Below are positions 24,806 through 36,700 of a stretch of DNA of 64,000 nucleotides, piece after piece. A program made the translations under genes and the position numbers. Below the pieces are notes generated by a model. It had not been told where the DNA came from and ran no database searches. It saw nothing but the letters and a program-made list of their open reading frames with translations. Numbering within the stretch: the first letter of the stretch is position 1; every line of letters begins with the position of its first letter. This DNA comes from Wuchereria bancrofti (lineage: Eukaryota > Nematoda > Chromadorea > Rhabditida > Onchocercidae): assembly GCA_005281725.1 (NCBI GenBank), contig SSBO01000009.1, forward strand, positions 11,856,250 to 11,920,249, given 5' to 3'.

Positions 24806-24837
24806 TGATAAGCTGAATAAGCTGATTAAGTTTATCA
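24806..24837 (-). promoter_or_regulatory. Paired GATA-factor-type sites upstream of the secreted ten-cysteine gene
   Basis: TGATAAG (24806-24812) and TTATCAG, the reverse complement of CTGATAA (24832-24838), lie about 500 bases upstream of the start codon at 24318-24320. In nematodes such sites are typical of intestinal genes driven by ELT-2-type GATA factors. Here this is only a motif-based guess, since short sites occur often in AT-rich DNA. Confidence 0.25.
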
Positions 24838-25705
24838 GCAATACAACATATTTCCCATTCAGTTTTCCTCTGAATCATTAATAAAAATTTATTTCTTCAT
24901 CTGTTGGTTTGTTAATAGTTTTAAAAGTTAACAATCAGTGATTATTGGTTTACAATCAGATATTATTAGCAATTTATTGACGTGAAAAAACGCTTAAAAA
25001 TGTATAAGAAAATGTCTAGATTTCAGTACATGATGTTAACAAGATTTACTCAAAGCTATTGTTGCTACTCCTTCAAAATGACTGAAATCACTTTTGTCGC
25101 CTTTTCGAATTCATTAATTGTTCTAAATTCCTTTCATCCAGTAAAAAAAACGAAATCGAAACATTTATGTAAAATTCAGTCGTCATTCTGATAATTAATT
25201 GCAAAGCACTGCAACATAACTGCTACAAATGATGCAAAGTATTTGATAAAACTTAAGGAGACCTTCCAGAAAAAATTTTATACATTTCAGCTTCCTCTAT
25301 CATTGCCCAATATTAGTTTTTGATATGATTTTATTTTTCTCTAAAACGGTAATCACTATTCGTTTTTGAATAAATTGATTACTTCAAACAAATTTTATAA
25401 TTTAATAAGCTTTATGAAATATATTGCAAAATAATCAATACTCCTGAAGTTTCCCAACAAGTTCAACTTAAATGATACTTAGTGCATTGTATGATAAGAT
25501 TGATTTAGAAGTGTTTGTTCGAAATATATTTCGCAAAGTTTATTAAAACACGAAATTTAATTATATTAAAATGGAGAAATTAAAAGTAAATTCCTAATTA
25601 ATAACACAATTACATACAGAGGCGAAGCTTACGATACCATTATTTCGAGCAAATCTCATGGTGTCAGCTGTCAAAAAATTCCTCTCATTAAACTTGATAT
25701 TGGCG

Positions 25706-25818
25706 CTATTGGTAGTTTACACCACCTGGTGTTAATGAATTAAAATGTAACAGTATCTTTTCGGCATGTTTAAAGCTTCCGGAAGATATGTCCTGCTGTG
25801 CTTTAAACCACTCAATCA
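25706..25818 (-). CDS. Candidate orphan terminal coding exon
   Basis: A strong acceptor (TTTTTGCAG) is followed by an open stretch of 36 codons ending in TAG. It begins IEWFKAQQDISSG and continues with SFKHAEKILLHFNSLTPGG. The composition is charged and amphipathic, unlike the T-rich noise around it. I could not find upstream exons with matching phase (a preceding exon would have to end with one base of a codon), and I recognise no family. It may be the last exon of an unrecognised gene, a relic, or chance. Confidence 0.25.
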
Positions 25819-28642
25819 CTGCAAAAATAAAATATCAAAATTAAATTTTATGAAAGCAAATTTCCCTCATTTCACTTACAAAATTTAAACTGCTCGATTT
25901 AACAAATTTTCATGTTCAATGCATTAAAATCAAATAATTTTGAAAATGAAAAGATAATACTATGGATGAAAGAAAGCTGAAATGTTTGAAGCATATATCA
26001 ATCTCCAGTTTTCAATCCTTCAATATGCCTAGCTAATATTGTTAGCGAGTGTAATTATTCTTGAAGTTAAAAATAAAACCAGTTCAACTGTCGTGTATAA
26101 ACTCTAGCTGATCCATTTCTCTGATATGTTATCAAATTAAAATTATTCCATTGACATGATGATTTGAAGCGGATAAGACGGAAAAACTAACTTCCATTAT
26201 CATTAATGGAATGAATTTTCGTGGATGATAAAATTGCTATGATAACAATTTCTGGTATCAACAGTTCAATCGTAAACATTCCTGATAGAGAAAGAGAAAG
26301 AAACATTAAATATTGTCATTTAAAGATTCTTCCATCTCACTCATCTTATACTAGAATGGTTAATGAACAGGTGCACCCATCAATCCTGAGAAATGTTAAG
26401 TACGAAATTTATTTGATAGCGATGATGTCCTCTCATTATCAGATTTTACTTCCATCAGCCAACGTCATTCAACCATTTGATTGAAAGATTTAATTCCTTT
26501 TCTTCTCAAATTTCCTTACGATTTCCTAATTCCCGATCTTTACTGATCATCTTACCAATTGATAATAACATATTGTACTCAAACTACAGATACATATCAG
26601 ACTTGGCTTTCTATTGAATGTTTAACAGTACTTGCAAGTTATCTGATTTTATTACTTCACAGTTATTTGATGGTGATAATATTGGAGTTACTGATAAGTT
26701 CCGGTAGCAATCTTTAACCAATAATGATAAGTATTCATTCAGAAAAATGCCTATATGCAAAGTTCAAAAAAAAAAAAAAAAATCAGTGATAACTCTAATT
26801 GGCCTTTCATACCATTTTCTGATTAAGATCCCTGGTCACTTTAGATTGATCAATTTGAGTGGAACATCCTTCAACCATTAATTCAGAAAATATTTCTTTA
26901 GATCATATTAACATAGTTGACATTGTTCAAATGAGAGATAAAAAAAGGTCAATTTTGTCAATTATTTTTCGCATAAAAATGTGCGAATAGAAACAGCCTA
27001 ATTTGCCTTACTGAAATGAATGAAATTTTACAGCGAAAAGTGATAATTTGTATTTCACCGATGAAATGATGTGAGTTGTAAACGTTATGTAGATTTAGTG
27101 ATTTCATCGGGAAAATCTGATGTCGCTTATTTCTCTCTCTTCTTTCTTTCTTTCTCTCTCTCTCTCTTTCCCTGTTTCCTTCTCCCTCTCTTCTATTTAA
27201 TGTTAATAATTTAAAGTTAAACCTTCCTTTCGTTACTTTTATCTGTCCCATCAATCTATCCGTTTTCCCCTTGATCGATTCAAATTCCGATTAGACCATC
27301 ATAATATAAATCTCCACTTTATCCTTTATATTCAACCAAACCACATCATTCGCTAAATTACAGAAATTACAATAGGCATTCTTCAATGCATGTTTCGTTG
27401 GATGGATGATGTAATCGTAGGATTGAGGTGGAGAGAAAACGAATTAGTAGTTTACGGGTGTAATAACAAGTAGTTTAAAAGTTTTTAAATTTAAATTAAA
27501 ATACTTGAAACAAAAAAACAAAAACAAAAGAGAGAAACTTATTATCGACTCTATTATTATTATTATTTCGGTGACACATCAATTATTGTTTCTCAAATTT
27601 GCTATTGCAAGAGATTGGCGCTGTATCTGCCCCCGCCCGATATGTAAATATTTCGGAATGTAGCAGCAATGCAAAGCTTTTGTTTGACTTTTGACCCGCT
27701 TCCATCTTCTCTCTCTGCAATAAATGCGCATCTATGTTTGGCTTCTCCTAATCCTTACCTCTTCAACCTCTCCTCCTTATCTATTCTACAGCATTATCAC
27801 AGGTCGCTAATACTGTTACCACATCTCTTTCAAATTTTATTCCATTTGGCTATTTGCTCCTCTCTCCTTGGTTACACATTCAAATGAAACCATCAACAAT
27901 AACAATTAGCTAATTACTTGCTTTCTGCTATACATTTATCATTTATTATCCCTGAAGACTCATTTATTATTGCCAACTTTCTTTCCTTTCATAATTTATA
28001 AAGGAAATGTTTAGTTGACAAATGAACAGTTATCAATCTTATGGTGACATCATCGTGATGCAATTTTGGATTTAGCAAAAAAAGAAAAAAAAAGGAGAAA
28101 AAAACGAAGAATGGATGCTAAAGAAAATCAATTTTCTACTTTAGTTAAGAAAATTAAATTTGTGACAGCATGTGACACATATTGCATTCATTTATGGAAT
28201 GATTTATGAAATGATAGTAAATGAAAACTAACCCTTTACGATTGTTTTTTTTTTCTTCTTGGCCACACTTGAATTCTCTTTCAAATTATGACCTTGTAAT
28301 TGTTATTTTTAAATTCTCCCCTTATCTTTAATTATCAATAATATTGGAATCTATTCGTCACCAATGGTAAATTATGATTAAATATTTGTAGCCTTCCGGA
28401 AATGACGCAAATTATCTCTTCTGCATTCCGTCCTGATTAGTCAATTATTTAGTTTGACCACCTGATGCAATTAGCATATGACTAATGTTTTCTTGATTCG
28501 TGTCCTATTTCCAAGAGCATTGCGTAACCCATAATAGCATCAAGTCTCATCCTGTACATGACTTGGCTTCATTAACTTGATCATGCCAAGTGAATTCGTT
28601 ATAATTTTTGATATTTAATTGTAATCCTTTTCAAATTTTCAG

Positions 28643-28747
28643 GTTGGCGCTTTTGATGCCGGACAAATGAGCATATTGTCAATTCTCGATAGCTCACGAT
28701 ACTTTAAAGTAACACTTTACTTCGCCAATCTGCGTAATTGCTATTGA
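28643..28747 (+). CDS. Candidate short exon upstream of MAGI
   Basis: TTTTCAG is followed by 34 open codons (VGAFDAGQMSILSILDSS, then RYFKVTLYFANLRNCY) and TGA, in a patch with more G and C than its surroundings. No partner exon or ATG was found. It could be a relic, part of an untranslated leader or chance. Confidence 0.15.
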   Translation, partial: VGAFDAGQMSILSILDSSRYFKVTLYFANLRNCY

Positions 28748-30947
28748 AATATCCGTCGAATATGGCCTCTGTTTCCTTTCTTCTTGTTTGAAATGGATAA
28801 ATCCGGGATGGGAGTAAATCGTATGCGATTGGCAAAAGTTACGCATCATTATTAGTGTCCATTCAGCAATTTGAAAATTTGAAGGAGAGAAGGAGAAGTG
28901 AGCACAGTCGTCGGTTTATATTGCTTCCTTGTTCTCATCAGATGCAAATGTTGTTGGAAGTTACCGAATTTCAATCATAAGATGGTCTCTTCGGTCACAC
29001 TACGGCCATTATCGATCCTTCTTTCCTCTTACATATTAGTAATGTTAATGTTTGTCTACTCTTTTTGATTTCAAGATTTTCAACAAATTTAAATGATAGT
29101 TTTTTCCATTTTTTGTAACAGTTATGTCAAATTTACAATTTTTCATCGTTTTCTTCGAATGCAATTAAATTACTTTCATTTTATATTTCCAATTTGCATT
29201 AAAGCGACTTATTTTGTTTGTCTTTTTTCTTTTTTTCCGTTTCTAATTTTATTGTTTCATTTTTGCTTAATACACTTGCATCGTATCATTCGTTGAAAAT
29301 TACTGTTAACATTCTCGTACCTAATGAAGTCATAAATTGGGTATTAATAACTTTTCCGATTGTCTTTTCAAGAAATATTATAAAGCTAGAAATTTTTTTA
29401 AAAAAAAAGGAAGTTTCGCATTTTTCATTTATGCATTTTAATTTAACAAACTGACTGAATCAAAAAGATAATATGACTATGCGAAATCTCAACTGATCAC
29501 ATTGTTCTTTAGTATGAGATAAAGTGAAACTTATAACAAAATAGAATCGTCGAGTTTTCTGGAGTGTAACATATTCATTTCAAATCAGCAATTTTACAAA
29601 AGACTGTGGAAGTAAATGACAACATAGATGGCAAAGAAAGCGATTGACTCATTTTTTTTATTCATCTATTTCAAAAATTTTCGAGTGAATTGTAAATTTC
29701 CATAAATAGAGGAACTAGAAGAAAGAATATTTGATCTTTATAGAAATAATTAGATTTTCAATGATTATACTGAGATAGTTTTGATATGCACATTTATCTT
29801 AAAATCGTGACTATTTCCTGTTCTTATACACCATTTCCGGCTTTTTAAATACATCTTTCATCATCGATGACATCACTTTATTTATAATTTTTGCCAGACA
29901 AACAACGGTGGATAAACAGAGTCGCATAATTTTTATAATTACATTTTTAACCTTACACTTAGTAATTTATCTACTTATTTCCTTGTTGTCGTTTGTAACT
30001 TCACAAAACAATTCTGAAATAGCACCCCATTAACCTAAAAAAAAGAATTTAATATGCCATGACAATAAAGAAAACGATAAAAAATGGGGAAATGATATGG
30101 TCAAATTACCTACCCTAAGATTATACAATTGTAATATTTTTGTACATTTCATTCTGTAGATTTCGTATTAATATCATTTACCAATTTTTCTATCGGAGTT
30201 ACCCTGAAAATATCATCTTTTGACTAATTGTGTTTATCGGCGAAGCAGTACTCTCTTCACTGGCATTCTGGAAGCGTAAAAGAGGGAAAGTGACCGATTG
30301 TTGCATAATAGATTTATTGCTCGTTTTTTTTTTTCTTTTTCTTTTTTGCTTCTGTCTAACCCAGTTACCTCCTTTGACCTCTCTGTTCCGTATTTTATTA
30401 TTCGAATAGATAACAGATCTCCAGATGGTAGTACTTCTTGTTATGGTCTTTGGAATTTGCATTTCTGTCAATGATATTTTTGAGCTAATTTATCTTCTAA
30501 ATTGGAGCATAAGATAGTTTTCTGGACTATGCTAAATTTGGATTAATCAGGCAGTCCACCAGGTCCAGTCATTTTATTCTTCTCTGTTGTTAACTGTTTT
30601 ATCAGCTTTTGAGAAGATAGATTTCTTCTCACTCATCTCATTAATTCTTAAGTGATTTCTAAATCTGTAAATAAATTTTTTGAATCAAAAATGAAAAGTT
30701 AGAAAATAACTTATTTCCTGATGTTTGATTTATTGGACATTTCCGAAATATGAATCTGATAATGGATGGCATTAGGAGTAGTGAAAATTAGTTAATAAAT
30801 TGAATTTAATTGTGAAAAGTAGTAAATGGCCGATGTTTTATAACGTATTGAAGAAATAACAGTGCGTCGGAGAAGTGGCATCTTCCCTCCTGGTCGTGTC
30901 GTTTGGCAATCGCTGTTGCAGAAGTGAAAAATTAGTTTGGAACTGAT

Positions 30948-30948
<1 letters not shown>

Positions 30949-30991
<43 letters not shown>

Positions 30992-31001
30992 ACACACACA
31001 T
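30949..31001. repeat. CA dinucleotide microsatellite
   Basis: About 26 CA units with a single T interruption near 30987. Confidence 0.95.
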
Positions 31002-32107
31002 ATTACGGTGTTTCCAATTTGTCCTCTGTCCTCTTCCCTGCTCTTTGTCCAGTCCAGTACTCATTTATCAATATTATGCTTTATCATCAAACAAGTGGCG
31101 CTATTTCTTGAAATTTAAAATTCGAATTAACTTTTTTTCGGGAATTTATTCGCTTTGATAATCGATTCATCTTTAAATTTATGAAGTTTGAAACCATTTG
31201 TGGCAGTGGTTCGTGTGCTATAGACCAAATTTTACTTTTCAAATTCTCTTCACACCCTCATTTAATGTATAGATTTCCTCCCTCTTCAAATATAATTTAC
31301 AGAATTGGGGAAAAAATTGAGAACTTTAGGGATTTATATCAATAACTTTAGCTTTTTTCCATTCCTTATTTTCCTCGCCTTCCTCTTCTTCTGCTAATTT
31401 TTCCAGTAGATTTAGCGGAATAGATGAAAATGTTTTGCAGCTTGTTGTTTATTGTATTTATTTTACTTTCTAAAGTTAATTTTTATTTAAATTACAGATT
31501 TTTTGCGCGATAGCTCTTTCTTTATCGCAGTCACAATTTCATTTCTGATTCATTTCTAGCGAATAAATAGATTTTGATTGAAAACCGGAAATTTTTCATA
31601 AAAATATGTGATGTTTGGCAACAGAGAGAAATTCAACTGATTAAAAAATGACTGACAGCTGTTTGGTTGGCATCGAATTATCACAGCAACATTTTTTCAT
31701 TTTAAAATTATAATGCGATGAAATTATCCTCACTTTTCCTGCAATCTACTCATTATCGCATTTTCAAAATAATTTGTCTTTATTTTTCTTTCCTAATTTC
31801 CGATTTTTTCTTTTCAACTTTTATTACTTATTTGTTTATTTTGAGAAAAGTTCCTTTCACTACCTAAAATTGTAAGTTAGATGGAATTTTCGTCCGGCAA
31901 ATCTTTTGTAGTATTTAAAAGAAGGAAATATGGCTCTATCAATTTATCAAAAACAAAAATAGTGTCGGCAATCAATTATTTCCATTTTATTGCTATTTCA
32001 TTTGATTGCTTTCCAGTTTCTTTCGCTGCTGAATAATACATAAATAAAATGAAATGAGTGATATAAGAAGAAATGTATATATTCATTGTTATTTACTTAA
32101 TCTTTTT

Positions 32108-32195
32108 TAGAGCTCACTTTTTTCCGTGGAATCGTAATTCCGTCTTCTCATTTCAAAAACTCAGTTTTTTCCGCGGAATTGTAATTACCCGTTCT
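32108..32195. repeat. Imperfect direct repeat upstream of MAGI
   Basis: Two copies of a unit of roughly 40 bases, each with CTCA(C/G)TTTTTTCCG(T/C)GGAAT and GTAATT, lie 8-10 bases apart. Confidence 0.5.
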
Positions 32196-32947
32196 TTTTG
32201 CTTTTACTATACACCTTGTTATCTTTATTACAATCTTTCCTCACCTTCGTATGTTCTTCCTTCGAAAACAAAATAATCAAGTTAAATAGATGGAATATTT
32301 TCAAAACTGGAATTTACTTATTTATTTGTTTGTTTATTATTTATTTATTTATTTGCTCATGCGCATATTCAATTCAGCCGATTTCCCAGTTTTATTTGCT
32401 TCTTGCTTTCAGTTCCATTAAAAATTCAAGTTTCATTTTTCAATTTTTCTTTTAAAAAATCTTACCTACGATGTATCACTTGCTAAGTGGTTATTTTCAT
32501 TTTAAATTCAAATTTTTGATATCAGTCATCAGTAATTTTATTGTATTCATTCACCATACAGTTCAGAAAAGACTTTGAAACAAAGAAGACGAAGAAGTTA
32601 CAGTTAGAATTGAATGTGTTAGTAATTAAAATGAGTTAGTGGAAGCCTCCAATCAGTTTTGCTTCAGTGGAAAAGTGCTAGAATGCGTATTCATTCATTC
32701 GTCTGAATTAATTAAACTTTTCTGATTTTAAAATTGCATCTTTTTTAGTTTAAATTATATTTTAAAAAAATTTTAGATCTGTAACGTTTACTGCGTTGAG
32801 TGAGTTCGAAATTGGTAGATTTTTTTTCTTAGGATGAACACTGTAGCCTTCTGAAATGTTAAACTTCAGAAATCCAACATATTGTCGTCGAATTGTGTCA
32901 CCAAATGGTTTAATATGTTACGCAAGACGTGAACAGAATCATTTTTC

Positions 32948-32949
32948 AG
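32948..32949 (+). promoter_or_regulatory. Candidate spliced-leader acceptor of MAGI
   Basis: ATTTTTCAG ends at 32949, 93 bases before the MAGI start codon, with no coding exon visible upstream. A weaker AG (GGGTGCAG, ending about 33033) lies closer. Either could receive a spliced leader or join an upstream untranslated exon. Confidence 0.35.
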
Positions 32950-33042
32950 GATGCACCGATGATATCCTGTTATCATGGAACTGATGCATAAAATTTGACC
33001 TTTGTTTTGTTGCATATGTGACATTGGGTGCAGTTTGAAGCG

Positions 33043-33674
33043 ATGTCATCCAGAAAAGCATTGATCAATAAGCAAACAAACGAAGATCGCGGAGAAATTG
33101 ATTTAGTTACACTAGAAAAAAAGCTAAATTCGATCAATGTGACCCAGAAAACATCTCATACACCTGCATCAGACGACACTGATAGAAAATGCAACTTTCT
33201 GGAAACGATAATCAGGACTGTACGGGTCAGATTAAACAAGCAGAATTTGTTGCTTATTTCAGTTTTTTTTTTTATCAGTTTATTAATATACAAAGTCTAC
33301 TTACTCGGAGGATTTTGTGATGAGCTAAATTTAAACTTTTTTATTGTCATAATTTTGCTTCAATTTTGGTTTTTTTTTTTCTTTTTATGTATCAAAGTGA
33401 TTTTTGTCTATTCTTGTTATAATATAATATAAATACAATACCTAATTAGAGATAATTTATTAGTTCGGTCATTTCACAGTTTCTCATCATTCCGTAAAAG
33501 TCATTGGTAGGCACAGAACATCCGGAGTTTCCTTCTCCTTCATTTCTTTACTCTATTTTTTTTTTTTTTTTTAATCAAAAAAGACGAATACGCCGGAGAA
33601 ACATTATATGTTATTATCAGAATGTTAATTTTTTTTTTAAATCAGTTGGTTATAAAACATCAATACATTTCCTT

Positions 33675-33705
<31 letters not shown>

Positions 33706-36700
33706 GTTATACAAGCATAAATAATGCATTTGCTCATTTCCATATTCGTTATAGATTTTATGCCAACCACCGTTGATTCCGTTTACTATACAAGGTGGAT
33801 CTTCAGAAGGTTGTCTGATATTAGTGGAATTAGTGCTTTATCCCGATCTATTGAATGTTTTAGCAATTAATGATATCATTTTATCTATCAATGGAAGGTT
33901 ACAAATTTCTTCTATCATCATTTTCTTGCTTCTTTTCATGTTATTTATTCATTAATTAGCACCAATACGTACAATTTTTAACCGATTTAATATTTAGGAA
34001 AGTATCCGGAATGTTATTACGAGATGTACGTAAGTTGCTGGAAGGTTTATTTGCCATAAATGAATCATTTTACATGGAGATTGTAAGTGAAAGTAAGTTC
34101 TGTTATGGATATTCTTTCCTATCAGGTGCAACTGTTACAAATTTAATCATTCCAGCTGGCGAATAGAAATTTGAAATTAAAAATGAATTTTAATTGAAGT
34201 TAATAAGAAAAGTATTGATAAGGAATTTTCATGATAATTATAACTAAAAATTATATTATAGATTCAATTCCATCCAGTATAGCAGAAATTCTAGCTGGCG
34301 AAGACTATTCGGAACTGCAAATTGTCATCCGAAATAACGTTTATCAGAAAACAGTGCCATGTTAGCACTTATGCTTATTAATATCATTTAGCTTCAGCTA
34401 GTTTGCGTAAATAAGAAATCTGAAAATTATCAAAGGGAAGTAAACAATCTGAATAAATAATCTTTATTTGATTAATATATATTGGCCTTACATATGATAA
34501 CTGAGATGAAAATTACAAAACAAAATATTCATTGGTTTGCCATTTTAGATACCACAAGGCAACCACGAAATGGTGAAATCGATGGTGTACATTATAAATT
34601 TGTCGATGTTGCAACTTTTCGGCAGTTACGTGATAGCAATCAGCTATTGGAGCACGGTCGTTATCAAGGTTTCGTTATTTTGAAGAAATTTTCAAATCCT
34701 ATTTTTTATATCTATCTTACATCCACTTTTTATTTTTTCATATTCGATTCCCAGTCTTCCTTAGTTGTACAATTTCCGATCTGTCACCACCTGATCCATT
34801 ACATCTTTTTTGCGTGTTGCCAATCTGCCATTAAATAAGAGATGAATGCATTGCTGAAATCTCCTTATTGGCAACAGCTAAAGGGTTTTTCTCTTTTTTT
34901 GAATTCGAATACGATTTATGGTGGATGCTAGAAGGAATGCCGAAAGCATTCCTTGAAAAAAACTATGCTATAAAAATTTTTATTTAATTTCACTCTACCA
35001 TCAAATAATCAATTGTACTTGAAGAAGTGCTTTTTCGATTTCAGCTCACTTCATCGTTACTGCATCCACTGATATTCTCTTTATTTTCTTTTTACAGTTT
35101 CGGAAGTAACATTCTTGAATCTTAGATAGGTATTCTAGAATTAGATAATCTATGTGTTGTACGTCAAATTACTTTGATGAGTAAATTTATAGCAAAAAAA
35201 CAAATTAGGGATTTTACAGTGTTTTATTTTGCTGATATTATCAAATTCATTGTAATTTTATTGGTTTTATTTTTGCAATCATTTGAATCAATTTATGAAA
35301 AGTTGTAGTCAGCAATTTTCTTGACTTAGAGATTAGGTTATCTTGATGTGTAGCATTTGCATGTAACTTTGGGAAAACATAAGTCACATGTCTTCTAACT
35401 CAATCAAAAGCAATATCTTTATATGCATTTCCGGAAATGTCATTCAGAAATTATCACATGCAGTTGATTTCGAATTTTTGTTCTCATTTGAAAATATATG
35501 CGAGAAAGGGAACGAAGACATTCGTTGGGAAATGACACAATATTCTTCGTCTTACTTTATTTTCAACTTATTTCGAAAAGAGTTTGATGTATGTTATAGA
35601 TGAGTTGCATTTGAAGATATAAATGTATCGTTACAAATACATAATTATACGATTGTCCTAGTGGAAGTTGTTGCATTTCGGGGTGCACATCAGATTAGGA
35701 AACGAGTCGGAATAAATAAGATTAAATTAGGTTAAGTCAAAATGAATTACTAGTTTTAATTTAAGCAAGACGTTCATTCTGAAATTTCCCCCGAGGAAAC
35801 AGATGAGAAGAAGAAGAAAATTGTATATTAAGTGACAGATAAGTGGCATGAAAGTTATGAGAGAGAGAGAGAGAGATTAACTGAATTTGTAAAATAAATT
35901 CCTTCGATATAAGCCATTAAATGACTGAAACACTTTACATCGATCTAACGTTAACTTTGGACATTTTCAAGACTAATTTTTTCATCCCTATAACAACAAG
36001 TCGGACGACATGCTTATTTCGCAAAGTAAATGAATTTCGTTTTTACATTCATAGCATTTAAATTAAATAACAATGTGGGGACATTTCTCGAATTTATTAA
36101 GTGTTTAGTGCTACTCATCGCACGTCGATATTGTAGCGGAACGGTAGGCTATAGCCAAGCATCAGTTTCCTGAACAAATTCCTTTCATTTCATTCGATTT
36201 TTCATCTTAAAGATTATTTATGGAAATTTTTTCAAATAATACCATTGCTATATGTAGTAGGTGTCGAATAGCAAAGAATCGTCTAGACTGGTTTACTGGT
36301 TTAAACACTGTGAGCATATGACGACCACTCATGAAAATGATAATTAAATGCCGCATACCGTACTCCGTGTTCTATAAGCTTGTACGGTAGGTACTGGCAG
36401 ATACTGCTTTGTGGATATGCTTTCCTTGTAAATGTCCTTTGTCACTTCATTATAAGCAATGAAGCATAGAGGGTTTTATCCTTCACTGATTATAATAAAA
36501 ATTCATATTTTTGTTGTAAAATTTTGATTTAGAAGAAAGCGAAGATTGCTTCCATTTGAACTATTCACTGATAGATTACGTTAAAACTTGGTACGGCAAA
36601 TGCACTCGTAATAAAAACGCCATACTGATTGGTACAAACGATGAATTCGATGATCCATCGAATTCATCGTTTTTAAGATTGAGAGCGACTTTGAAAATTG

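Larger units (their letters stand above)
24321..32947. other. Long gene-poor spacer with isolated exon candidates
   Basis: Between the secreted-protein gene and MAGI I find no complete gene in 8.6 kb. There are two isolated exon-like stretches (25706-25818 minus, 28643-28747 plus), a TC-rich tract (about 27130-27190), several CTGATAAG/TGATAAG sites near 26690-26730, a CA microsatellite (30949-31001) and an imperfect 40-bp direct repeat (32108-32195). The right part probably contains the MAGI promoter and possibly untranslated exons. Confidence 0.4.

Noticed and set aside
26221..26484. 87-residue plus-strand frame
   Set aside because: No signal, motif, splice context or compositional signature beyond chance.
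29093..29454. Two overlapping Phe-rich plus frames
   Set aside because: Poly-T composition only; no motifs.
30792..31158. Open frames on both strands across 30949-31001
   Set aside because: They read through a CA microsatellite and consist of CV or TH repeats.
32073..32455. Plus-strand Phe/Tyr-rich frames upstream of MAGI
   Set aside because: T-rich and TTTA-repeat composition, no start context or partner exons.
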